From: a virus
Length of the DNA stretch: 27,151 nucleotides
IMG/VR virus record: IMGVR_UViG_3300034101_001901
Coordinates: 1 to 27,151 of that record
Strand: one strand, 5' to 3'
In this document: piece by piece, positions 20,821 through 27,151 of the stretch
Position numbering within the stretch: the stretch's first letter is position 1
How the letters are laid out: each line of letters opens with the position of its first letter
Notes under the pieces: model-generated
Seen by the model: the letters and a program-made list of their open reading frames with translations, nothing else
The model's database searches: none
Told to the model about the DNA's origin: nothing
Made by a program: the position numbers and the translations under genes

Positions 20821-21588
20821 ATGAATAAAATAAATTACTCTAAGGTTAGAAGGTCAGCTCAAGCTGATTTGAAGAAATACGAACGCCTTGGAGTAAAAAT
20901 ATTTACTGAGGCATTAAAAGAGCAAGCAAAGCCAGTTGTGCCTTTGTTGCCGATGCAAGATGCTTATGTAAAGTTCTATCAGGCTGTATTTGTTGATTCT
21001 GCCACTAAAGAGTTTAATCGGATTCGTCAGGACAATAAACAAAAGGCTTTATTACCAAATGATTTTTTTGTTAGCACTTGGCTTGAATTTATAAAGAATT
21101 GGGTAATTCAGAATTTAGGTCAGTTAATCTTTGATGTAACGGACACTAGTCAAAAAAAAGTTAACGAGATAGTTGCTCAAGGGATTGAGGATGGATTAAC
21201 TCCTAGACAGATTGAAGAGTTGTTGGTTGAGCAGATTCCTGATATTAAGAGAGCTAGGGCAATCGCTAGGACTGAATCGACACGGGCATACAATGAAGGC
21301 AAGAGGCAATCTGCAATTCAATGGGCCAATGAGACAGGTACTTCATTATGGAAGATATGGATTCATGGAGGTGCAAAGGAGCCAAGGATTCAGCACATAC
21401 AAGCACAGAATAAACCGAAGAGATTTGATCAGCCGTTTGTGTTTTTTACGAATGGAGTTGAGGTGTTAATGGACAAGCCTGGCGATTTAAACGGAGGAGC
21501 TGCTCAGACGATAAACTGCTCATGTGTAGTGGTTTACGTTTCAGAATCTTACGCTAGAAGGTATTTTAAGGATACTTTTGTTCTGTAA
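20821..21588 (+). CDS. MuF-like minor head protein
   Basis: 255 residues. The C-terminal half shows the Phage_Mu_F pattern: IKRARAIARTESTRAYNEGKR (about 145-165), then WIHGGAKEPRIQHIQ, then NGGAAQTINCSCVVVYV at the end. The N-terminal half is helical. The protein is expected inside or at the portal vertex, helping head assembly. Gene order portal-MuF-protease-capsid is typical. Confidence 0.85.
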   Translation: MNKINYSKVRRSAQADLKKYERLGVKIFTEALKEQAKPVVPLLPMQDAYVKFYQAVFVDSATKEFNRIRQDNKQKALLPNDFFVSTWLEFIKNWVIQNLGQLIFDVTDTSQKKVNEIVAQGIEDGLTPRQIEELLVEQIPDIKRARAIARTESTRAYNEGKRQSAIQWANETGTSLWKIWIHGGAKEPRIQHIQAQNKPKRFDQPFVFFTNGVEVLMDKPGDLNGGAAQTINCSCVVVYVSESYARRYFKDTFVL

Positions 21589-21593
21589 GCAGT

Positions 21594-21638
21594 TTTGTTT
21601 GTTAATTTTATTTATTTGTATATTTGTCTAAACGAATA
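21594..21638 (+). promoter_or_regulatory. Plus-strand promoter upstream of the protease and capsid genes
   Basis: TTTGTTTG (21594-21601) supplies a -33 TTTG 17 or 21 bases before TATATTTG (21619-21626), which is followed by AAACGAATA. This is the most complete of the plus-strand copies and would drive the protease-capsid unit. Confidence 0.6.
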
Positions 21639-21642
21639 AGCA

Positions 21643-22665
21643 ATGCTAGAGAAAGCCGAGCAAACGTATTCCGATTATCCCGAGGCGGTTAGAAATAATG
21701 CCAAAAGAGTTTTGAAATACGTTGATGAGAACGGATGGGGGCCATGTGGAACTCCGGTCGGAAAACAGAGGGCAAATCAGCTTGCAAACGGAGAACCTCT
21801 TTCAGTTGATACGATTAAAAGAATGTTTAGCTATCTTAGCAGACATGAAGTAGATTTAGAGTCTTCGTCATCTTATTCTGATGGTTGTGGGTTGTTGATG
21901 TACGATGCGTGGGGGGGTAGGGCTGCTTTGACGTGGAGCAGAAATAAATTAAAGGAATTAGAAAAGACTAGCGATATGGGTTTTGTAAAAAAAGGATTGA
22001 ACCAAGGCTTTACAGATAGTGACATGAAACAAGGAATTGTTTCGGGTTATTTTGCCGTTTTCGGTAACAAAGACCTCGATGGCGATGTTATTGAGCATGG
22101 AGCGTTTACCAAGACTGTAATGGAGCGCGGCCCACAAGGGAAGCAGTTAATCAAGTATTTGCTAGATCACGATAAAAATAAAGTTGTAGCAAAAATCACC
22201 AATCTTTACGAAGACAATAAAGGCTTGCGTTATGAGGCTAAAATTGGTAGTCATGCTGCTGGCCAAGACTTTCAAAAGATGATTGAGAGCGAATTGATTA
22301 ACCAGCACTCTTTTGGATTCAGAACTATAAAAGAGCAGTTCGACCAGCAAGCTAAAGCGAACCTAATTAAGGAAGTAATGATGTACGAAGGCTCAGCGGT
22401 ACAATTTTTGGGTGCTAATCCTGAGACCACGTTTATCGATCTTAAAAGCGAAGCGGACGCGTTTGAATATCTTGACAGACTTGAGAAGTTTGTAAAGACA
22501 TCTGACGCAACCGATGAAACACTTGAAAAATTAGAAAATCAACTTAAATCACTTTTGGAATTTCTAAAGCCAGCCGAGCCTACTTTGGAGATTAAAGAAG
22601 CCGAGCCCGTAGATATAATTACAATTAACGAACTTAAAAAACAATTTGAATCATGGAAAATTTAA
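21643..22665 (+). CDS. HK97 prohead protease with an extra N-terminal domain
   Basis: 340 residues. Residues about 10-107 form a separate module (YPEAVRNNAKRVLKYVDENG, CGTPVGKQRANQLANG, IKRMFSYLSRHEVD, AALTWSRNKLKEL) known in phages next to head-protease genes. Residues about 125-270 are the HK97-type prohead protease: SGYFAVFGNKDLDGDVIEHG, LLDHD (His176), QHSFGF (Ser223), then GANPETTF. It trims scaffold and capsid during head maturation. A tail (about 285-340) is helical, and its last 13 bases overlap the capsid gene. A seven-G tract (21911) encodes part of the N-terminal domain. Confidence 0.88.
   Translation: MLEKAEQTYSDYPEAVRNNAKRVLKYVDENGWGPCGTPVGKQRANQLANGEPLSVDTIKRMFSYLSRHEVDLESSSSYSDGCGLLMYDAWGGRAALTWSRNKLKELEKTSDMGFVKKGLNQGFTDSDMKQGIVSGYFAVFGNKDLDGDVIEHGAFTKTVMERGPQGKQLIKYLLDHDKNKVVAKITNLYEDNKGLRYEAKIGSHAAGQDFQKMIESELINQHSFGFRTIKEQFDQQAKANLIKEVMMYEGSAVQFLGANPETTFIDLKSEADAFEYLDRLEKFVKTSDATDETLEKLENQLKSLLEFLKPAEPTLEIKEAEPVDIITINELKKQFESWKI
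21911..21922 (+). repeat. G-tract motif, copy 5
   Basis: Seven G, TA, three G inside the protease gene (codons for WGGRA). Confidence 0.65.
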
Positions 22666-23924
22666 CAATCGATGCCGTTAAATCGGTAATCGCAGAAGCT
22701 GGCGAGGCTCTTAAGGCTAAAGCAAGCAATGCAGAAGTGAAAGCTAACGAAGCTTTCGAAAAGGCTGAAAGCCTATTGAAGTCTTTGAATGGTGTAGTAA
22801 CCAAAGAAGAGGCAGCAGAAATGCAAAAGCAACTTGATAAGTTGGACATTGCAATGCAAAAGAATGCAGTTGACAAAGAAGTAAATGCTGAAGATTTCAA
22901 AACCGCATTTATGAAGGCTTACGAGCCAGTAAGAGCAGAAATCGAAAGATTGAAGTCTGAGCCTAACGCTCGTCTTAAGGCTCCTTTGGTATTCGAAATC
23001 AACGAGAAGGCAGTTGGAACTATTACTCTAGCTTCTACAATCGCTAACGAAGCTTCTTCTGGACAAGTAACTATTTCTGAGTTTACTGGTGTTGTTTCTC
23101 CTATCCGTCAGCGTTTGTTGACTTACCTTGCTAATGCAAGCGTTGGAGCAATCGGAACTCAGTACGCAGTATGGGTAGAAGAATACGATCAGGAGGGAAC
23201 TCCAGTAATGATTGGTGAAGGTGTTGAGAAGACTCAAATCGATGTTCAGTACAAAGAGCAGAGAGCTAAAGTTGAGAAGATTGGTGTTCACATGAAGGTT
23301 TCTATGGAAATGTTGGAAGATGCCGCTTACTTGGCTTCTTACATCCAATCCAATGGTGTTAAGCGTGTTGAGACTGTAATCGAGAACCAATTGTTTACTG
23401 GTAACGGTACATCTCCTCAGCTTGCTGGTTTGCTTTCTAAGTCTACCACTTTCACTGGTGGATCAATGGCTGGTGGTGTTGAGGCTGCTACTAACTGGGA
23501 TGTTATCCACGGAATCATCGCTCAAGTAAGAGCTGCAAACGGAACTGCAACAGGCGTATTCGTTGAGACTGGACAGTATCACTTGATGCTTTCTGAGAAG
23601 GATGCTGATAAGCAGTATATCTTGCCAGCTGGCGTTACTTTCAACGCACAAGGTGGAATTTCTGCTTGGGGTGTAAACATTATCCCAACCAACGCTTTGA
23701 CCGGAACAGCTGCACAATTCGTAGGTGGTGACCTTTCTGTTATCAACGTACGTTTGAGAAGCGGTTTGCAAGTAGCTATCGGAGAGTCTGGCGATGACTT
23801 CATCGACAACTTGAAGACTGTAAGAATCGAGCAGCGTTTGGTGCAGTTCATCTCTGCTAACGATACTCCGGTATTGGTTAAGGGTGTATTCTCAACTGCT
23901 AAGGCTCTTCTTGAGACTACCTAA
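22653..23924 (+). CDS. HK97-family major capsid protein
   Basis: 423 residues. The first ~109 are a charged helical scaffold-like segment (KAKASNAEVKANEAFEKAES...). The shell domain follows: SEFTGVVSPIRQRLLTYL, KVSMEMLEDAAYLASYIQSN, LFTGNGTSPQLAGLL, and RIEQRLVQFISANDTPVLVKG near the end. Cleavage near Lys109-Ala110 by the protease is likely by analogy with HK97. Codon use differs from the neighbours (GCT, AAC, ATC and TCT heavy), fitting very high expression. A terminator follows. Confidence 0.93.
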   Translation: MENLTIDAVKSVIAEAGEALKAKASNAEVKANEAFEKAESLLKSLNGVVTKEEAAEMQKQLDKLDIAMQKNAVDKEVNAEDFKTAFMKAYEPVRAEIERLKSEPNARLKAPLVFEINEKAVGTITLASTIANEASSGQVTISEFTGVVSPIRQRLLTYLANASVGAIGTQYAVWVEEYDQEGTPVMIGEGVEKTQIDVQYKEQRAKVEKIGVHMKVSMEMLEDAAYLASYIQSNGVKRVETVIENQLFTGNGTSPQLAGLLSKSTTFTGGSMAGGVEAATNWDVIHGIIAQVRAANGTATGVFVETGQYHLMLSEKDADKQYILPAGVTFNAQGGISAWGVNIIPTNALTGTAAQFVGGDLSVINVRLRSGLQVAIGESGDDFIDNLKTVRIEQRLVQFISANDTPVLVKGVFSTAKALLETT

Positions 23925-23953
23925 TATTTAGTTTGTGTTTTGTGTTTAGTGTT

Positions 23954-23984
23954 AAAAGGGCGGGAAATTTTCCCGCCTTTTTTT
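23954..23984 (+). terminator. Strong rho-independent terminator after the capsid gene
   Basis: A stem of 11 pairs including one G-U (23955-23965 with 23971-23981; core GCGGGA/TCCCGC) with a 5-base loop, followed by T7. It would limit read-through from capsid into the following genes. Confidence 0.88.
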
Positions 23985-24029
23985 GTTTAACGAGTTCAAA
24001 ATCATTTACTTTAAAATAAATTATAAGAT

Positions 24030-24206
24030 ATGGCAACATTTACGATGTGTAAGCCTCAGAGATGCAAGCTGAAACTAACTTGCGAGCGATACACGGCAAA
24101 GCCTAGCGAGGCACAAATTTACTTTGATAATGAGCCAAGCAATCCTGATGGTACTGCTTGTGAAGTGTATTTTAAGAAAAATTGTAAGCCTTGCGGCGAA
24201 ATCTAA
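24030..24206 (+). CDS. Small cysteine-rich protein
   Basis: 58 residues (MATFTMCKPQRCKLKLTCER...) with six cysteines, at about 7, 12, 18, 44, 52 and 55 (end KKNCKPCGEI). Two Cys clusters could bind a metal or form disulfides. It lies alone between the capsid terminator and the methyltransferase. Function unknown; it may be a capsid accessory. Confidence 0.6.
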   Translation: MATFTMCKPQRCKLKLTCERYTAKPSEAQIYFDNEPSNPDGTACEVYFKKNCKPCGEI

Positions 24207-24216
24207 AAACCAAAAT

Positions 24217-24750
24217 ATGAATATTAGCGAAGACGATTTCTTAAAAGCAGAAATTGAGAATTTTAATTTAACCTTTTCCAATCCAGAATTTGTAGCGTTG
24301 GCTCAAGAGGTTGCAGATTATTGCCAAAAGTTTAAACCAGAAAGTGTGTTAGACTTTGGATGTGGAACTGGAGTTTACTCTGAGGTGCTGAGACAAAATG
24401 GATTTGAGATCACGGCCCAAGACATTTTCAAATCTCATAGAGATTATTGCAAAGAAAATTACCCAAAGTTAAAGGTATTGCAAAAGCCAAAGAAATCAGA
24501 TTTGATGTTATGGATCGAAGTGGCCGAACACATGACTGATGACGAAATATCAAAGGCTTTAAATGCGGTTTCACCAAATATTATTCTTTTCTCTTCTACT
24601 CCTGAAACGACAGATTTTGACGCTGATTGGGGACACATCAATATCAAGCAAGAGAAAGAATGGATTGCGATGTTTAAATCGTTAGGATATAAATTAATTG
24701 AGAAGCCAAAAACACCAACACAATGGGCACTCACGTTCCAAAAAATCTAA
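24217..24750 (+). CDS. Class I SAM-dependent methyltransferase
   Basis: 177 residues from the ATG at 24217. Motif I: SVLDFGCGTGVYSEVLR (about 41-57), with the acidic residue in AQDIF. The post-motif LMLWIEVAEHMTDDEI is typical of small-molecule or sugar methyltransferases. There is no DNA-methylase NPPY/DPPY motif. The two genes that follow look like glycosyltransferases, so glycan modification is the likely purpose. Its last 28 bases overlap the next gene. Confidence 0.8.
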   Translation: MNISEDDFLKAEIENFNLTFSNPEFVALAQEVADYCQKFKPESVLDFGCGTGVYSEVLRQNGFEITAQDIFKSHRDYCKENYPKLKVLQKPKKSDLMLWIEVAEHMTDDEISKALNAVSPNIILFSSTPETTDFDADWGHINIKQEKEWIAMFKSLGYKLIEKPKTPTQWALTFQKI

Positions 24751-25364
24751 TCTACTTCATTTATTACGGAGGAAAGATTACGCATTACCACAGGCTTAAT
24801 TTAAGGCTATTAAACAAGTACTGGAGCGTGTTTAATGGTAAAAAGGTAGTCAAGGTTGCAATTGATGGTAAAGCCTTCCTAGAGCCTTTAAAATCGCTTC
24901 TACCGAGCGACTGTGAGTTTGAGATTGTAGAGAATAATCCTAGACTAGGTGAGTCGGTTCATTTTATAGACTCCATCAACAAAGTAAAGGATGGGATTAC
25001 GTTTTACGCTCATTGTAAAGGCGTTTCTCGACCTGTCTGGAGTGGATTGGATATTTGGATTGAGCAATTATACAAAGGTAACTTAGATAGTATTCCAGAC
25101 CTTTCTAATAAGCTATTTTCTGGGGTATGCGGTAAACTTTTGCCATGCCCTCCTTATGTTCCTCAAGAGTTTCATTACTCTGGGTCGTTTTACTGGTTTA
25201 ATACTGAGAAAGTAAAACTAAGAATAAAGGATTACGAAATGAATCGATATTTAACCGAAAGATTTCCAGCAATTATTGCGACTAAAAGCCAGTGTAATTT
25301 TGCTTACCCATTTTCAGAAAAGAATTTAAACTTTTACGAGGAGAGAACGTGGATCAACCTTTAA
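24723..25364 (+). CDS. Glycosyltransferase-like protein (YAHxKG type)
   Basis: 213 residues: a hydrophobic start LIYFIYYGG, then GITFYAHCKGVSRPVWSG (a YAHTKG-like motif), then FHYSGSFYWFNTEKV. Both motifs recur in polysaccharide-synthesis glycosyltransferases such as rhamnan-synthesis-F-like proteins. The family match is by motif only. The start overlaps the methyltransferase by 28 bases, and the next gene starts inside its end. Confidence 0.65.
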   Translation: MGTHVPKNLIYFIYYGGKITHYHRLNLRLLNKYWSVFNGKKVVKVAIDGKAFLEPLKSLLPSDCEFEIVENNPRLGESVHFIDSINKVKDGITFYAHCKGVSRPVWSGLDIWIEQLYKGNLDSIPDLSNKLFSGVCGKLLPCPPYVPQEFHYSGSFYWFNTEKVKLRIKDYEMNRYLTERFPAIIATKSQCNFAYPFSEKNLNFYEERTWINL

Positions 25365-25903
25365 ATATATTTTATTCAAACCCTTTTGACTTAAACAAAA
25401 ATATAGGTAAAGCCTACAACGATTACTTGGCTAGTTTAAATGCAAACGATGATGATTGGGTAGTAATGCAAGACGGAGACATTCTGTATCTGACCCCAGA
25501 TTGGGGAAAGAGAATACACGATGCTTTGTCTTTAGATGGAGACAAATTTGGCTTGGTTGGATGTTATACCAATCGGCTAAGGTCAAAGCACCAATTGCAT
25601 GGAAAAGCGTTTAGCAGCGATTTAAACATAAGAAACCATTACAACATCGCCATGTCATATGAGGGGGGTGGGGTAGAAGAGATTAATGAATACATTGCCG
25701 GATTCTTTATGGCATTTCAGTACAAGACATGGAAGAAAATTAAGTTTGTTGAGAATAGCTTAGCTTTTGATTCTTTGTTTTCAATGCGAGTTAAAGAGCT
25801 TGGCTTAAAGATTGGTTTAATCCGTTCGCTTTATGTTTTTCATTCTTATAGACCTTGGACTGATTTCGAGCCTTGGAATGAGAAAAAACATTTAATGAAA
25901 TAA
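25349..25903 (+). CDS. GT-A-type glycosyltransferase with DGD motif
   Basis: 184 residues. GTG start at 25349 with a clear GAGGAG Shine-Dalgarno six bases before it, unusual in this window. IGKAYNDYLASL and DDWVVMQDGDILYLT contain the DxD-like DGD that binds metal and sugar nucleotide. GLVGCYTNRL and YIAGFFMAFQYKTWKKI follow the GT-A layout, and VFHSYRPW is a late His motif. It overlaps the previous gene by 16 bases. A G-tract copy (25663) encodes the YEGGGV stretch. Confidence 0.75.
   Translation: MDQPLNIFYSNPFDLNKNIGKAYNDYLASLNANDDDWVVMQDGDILYLTPDWGKRIHDALSLDGDKFGLVGCYTNRLRSKHQLHGKAFSSDLNIRNHYNIAMSYEGGGVEEINEYIAGFFMAFQYKTWKKIKFVENSLAFDSLFSMRVKELGLKIGLIRSLYVFHSYRPWTDFEPWNEKKHLMK
25663..25674 (+). 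repeat. G-tract motif, copy 6
   Basis: Six G, T, four G, T inside the DGD glycosyltransferase gene. Confidence 0.65.
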
Positions 25904-25914
25904 ATAGTATCTTT

Positions 25915-26055
25915 ATGATAAAATTATTAGTTGACCTAGCACCATTTCAAAAAGGCGAAGTAATAAGCGTAGGGAAGACTTACGACACTTACCTAGTTGA
26001 CAAAGGATTAGCAGTTTGGGTCAAAATGGACAAACAAGAAATAAAAACGAAATGA
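25915..26055 (+). CDS. Small protein preceding the head connector gene
   Basis: 46 residues: MIKLLVDLAPFQKGEVISVG, then KTYDTYLVDKGLAVWVK and a Lys-rich tail. The KGEVISVG...YLVDKGLA pattern resembles short head-region proteins in many phages. The stop overlaps the connector start (ATGA). Exact role unknown. Confidence 0.65.
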   Translation: MIKLLVDLAPFQKGEVISVGKTYDTYLVDKGLAVWVKMDKQEIKTK

Positions 26056-26519
26056 GCGTAATTAGACCACTCGACATTAGATACAGTTTCCAAGTAGCAA
26101 CGGAGCCAATTACTCTTCCAGAGGCAAAGGATTGGATGCAAATTGATTATAATGACTGGGATGCTTTTATAACAAACGAATTAATACCTTCTGCTAGAAA
26201 TGAATCTGAGAAGGCTTCAGGAATGCTTTATGTTCAAAGAAATGTCGTTATCACGAATAATAAAAGAGGTGAGAGAATATATCCAATTGGCCCTTGGGTG
26301 GCGGATGTAACAACGGATGAAACAGAGGTTGAAAATTACACCTATACGGCTGGATTTAATAACTCTAATCCTTTGCCTTTGGATTTGCGAGTAGCGATGC
26401 TTAAAAGAATTGCAACTGATTTTGCGTTTAGACAGAACATGATTAGTGTTCAGGAGCAATATGCTCAAAAAGCTAGCATTTCAGCAGAGTTAAAATATAG
26501 AGCAGACTTATTTGTATGA
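26052..26519 (+). CDS. Head-tail connector protein (gp6-like)
   Basis: 155 residues from the ATG at 26052. The N-terminal ITLPEAKDWMQIDYNDWDAFITNELIPSA is the gp6-like connector pattern (acidic helix pair), followed by SEKASGMLYVQRNVVI and a helical end. It sits under the portal to extend the neck. Overlaps both neighbours by four bases. Confidence 0.85.
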   Translation: MSVIRPLDIRYSFQVATEPITLPEAKDWMQIDYNDWDAFITNELIPSARNESEKASGMLYVQRNVVITNNKRGERIYPIGPWVADVTTDETEVENYTYTAGFNNSNPLPLDLRVAMLKRIATDFAFRQNMISVQEQYAQKASISAELKYRADLFV

Positions 26520-26842
26520 TAAATTTTGGCAAGTACGATCAAAAGGTTGAGTTTGTTTCCTTTCAAGCGGTAAGTGATGGAGCTGGAGGTACAACAGTTA
26601 ATCCGGCAACACGTTTATCCACCTATGCTTCTGTAAAGCAAACAAACGGAGGAAACGCTTTGGAGGCAGGAGAAATGGTTTTGCCTAATACTTATACAAT
26701 TGCTATTCAACATCGCGTTTCTTTTATTCCTAGCGAAGATCAACAGGTTTATTATCGTAACCGCTATTACAAAATTCTTGGCGTTCAATTAGATGACCAA
26801 AGGCAACACAAAGAGTACATAATTAGAATGATTGGAGTATGA
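26516..26842 (+). CDS. Head closure / head-tail adaptor protein
   Basis: 108 residues with the Phage_H_T_join-like pattern: INFGKYDQKVEFVSFQAVSD start, DGAGGTTVNP loop, STYASVKQ, then RVSFIPSEDQQVYYRNRYYKI and a C-terminal strand. It seals the neck after packaging. Start overlaps the connector stop (ATGA). Confidence 0.85.
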   Translation: MINFGKYDQKVEFVSFQAVSDGAGGTTVNPATRLSTYASVKQTNGGNALEAGEMVLPNTYTIAIQHRVSFIPSEDQQVYYRNRYYKILGVQLDDQRQHKEYIIRMIGV

Positions 26843-27151
26843 GCGTAACAGTTAAAGGATTTGATAAGGCCCTAGCTGATTTAGATAAAAAGCGAGATGC
26901 AATTGTTGAAGCAGTTAAAGATTCTTTGGCAAGCGCAGCAACTAATATTGAAATTGATGCTACTAGAAATGCACCAAATTCGTATCAAATTGGAGATGCA
27001 TCAATTAATTTAAGTTTTATAAGACAAAAAATTAATAAAAAAGTTTTGGAGTCTGGATTATTTTGGCAAGTTGGTTTAGATGTTCCAACAAGTGGTGAAC
27101 AATGGGAGGCTTGGATGGAATTCGGAACTGGATTAAGTGCGCGAGATATTT
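26839..27151 (+). CDS. HK97 gp10-like neck/tail-completion protein (3' truncated)
   Basis: The first 104 residues are visible (MSVTVKGFDKALADLDKKRD...); the gene runs off the window. A helical start, DATRNAPNSYQIGD, then the family signature WMEFGTGLSARDI near the end. These proteins join head to tail. Start overlaps the previous stop (ATGA). Confidence 0.8.
   Translation, partial: MSVTVKGFDKALADLDKKRDAIVEAVKDSLASAATNIEIDATRNAPNSYQIGDASINLSFIRQKINKKVLESGLFWQVGLDVPTSGEQWEAWMEFGTGLSARDI

Noticed and set aside
23028-23851. Long minus-strand frames across the capsid gene
   Set aside because: They are antisense shadows produced by the strong codon bias of the capsid gene.
24124-24216. Upstream start for the SAM methyltransferase
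   Set aside because: It overlaps the Cys-rich gene out of frame; the ATG at 24217 gives a normal methyltransferase N-terminus.

Overview
The window is a 27 kb piece of a tailed double-stranded DNA phage (HK97-type capsid, probably siphovirus-like) or a related prophage. The host is most likely a member of the Bacteroidota. The DNA is AT-rich. Shine-Dalgarno sequences are rare and leaders are A/C-rich. Promoter-like sites fit the Bacteroidota pattern (TTG or TTTG, a spacer of about 20 bases, then TANNTTTG). Many of the small proteins look like those of Flavobacterium- or Cytophaga-type phages. I see no integrase, repressor or excision module, so lifestyle cannot be decided here.

Layout. (1) 1-5492, plus strand, late genes: the 3' part of a tail fibre with an S74 auto-cleaving chaperone domain, two small fibre-associated genes, a tRNA-Leu-like element, a terminator, then a lysis-type cassette (two small membrane proteins, a calcineurin-like phosphoesterase, an M15 endopeptidase and a membrane-anchored spanin candidate). 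(2) 5493-5629, a convergent junction. (3) 5630-17379, minus strand, early and replication genes. They include an Nmad1-like protein, a second tRNA-like element, a VRR-NUC-like nuclease, a cytosine-5 DNA methyltransferase carrying a second long gene in another frame, a PAPS-reductase-like PP-loop enzyme, a prim-pol/DUF3987 replication protein, a triple-HTH protein, a YqaJ-like exonuclease with an ERF annealing protein, a GP88-like protein and many small genes. (4) 17380-17672, a divergent control region. (5) 17673-27151, plus strand, packaging and head genes: terminase small and large subunits, portal, MuF-like protein, prohead protease fused to an extra domain, major capsid protein, an inserted methyltransferase/glycosyltransferase island, then connector, head closure and a gp10-like protein cut by the window edge. 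Tail genes presumably lie beyond 27151 and lead, in a circular map, back to position 1.

How it works together. Minus-strand transcription probably starts at two tandem operator-bearing promoters near 17420-17570 and at a third near 15300. It produces the recombination, replication and DNA-modification genes. Plus-strand promoters with a shared core (TATNTTTG followed by AAACGAAT) precede the portal, the protease and the lysis genes. Two repeat-rich gaps are the best origin or control candidates: 12582-12921 (boxes of GTTTACAC spaced one helical turn apart) and 15271-15869 (nine TTTTCCACTA-like boxes plus 19-base repeats).

Most unusual observations: a pair of tRNA-Leu-like elements that share an acceptor stem but have enlarged middles with no recognisable anticodon arm; a 311-codon gene overprinted on the methyltransferase gene; a six-copy G-tract motif always on the plus strand whichever way the genes run; the helically phased box array beside a triple-HTH gene; and a glycan-type island between the major capsid and connector genes.
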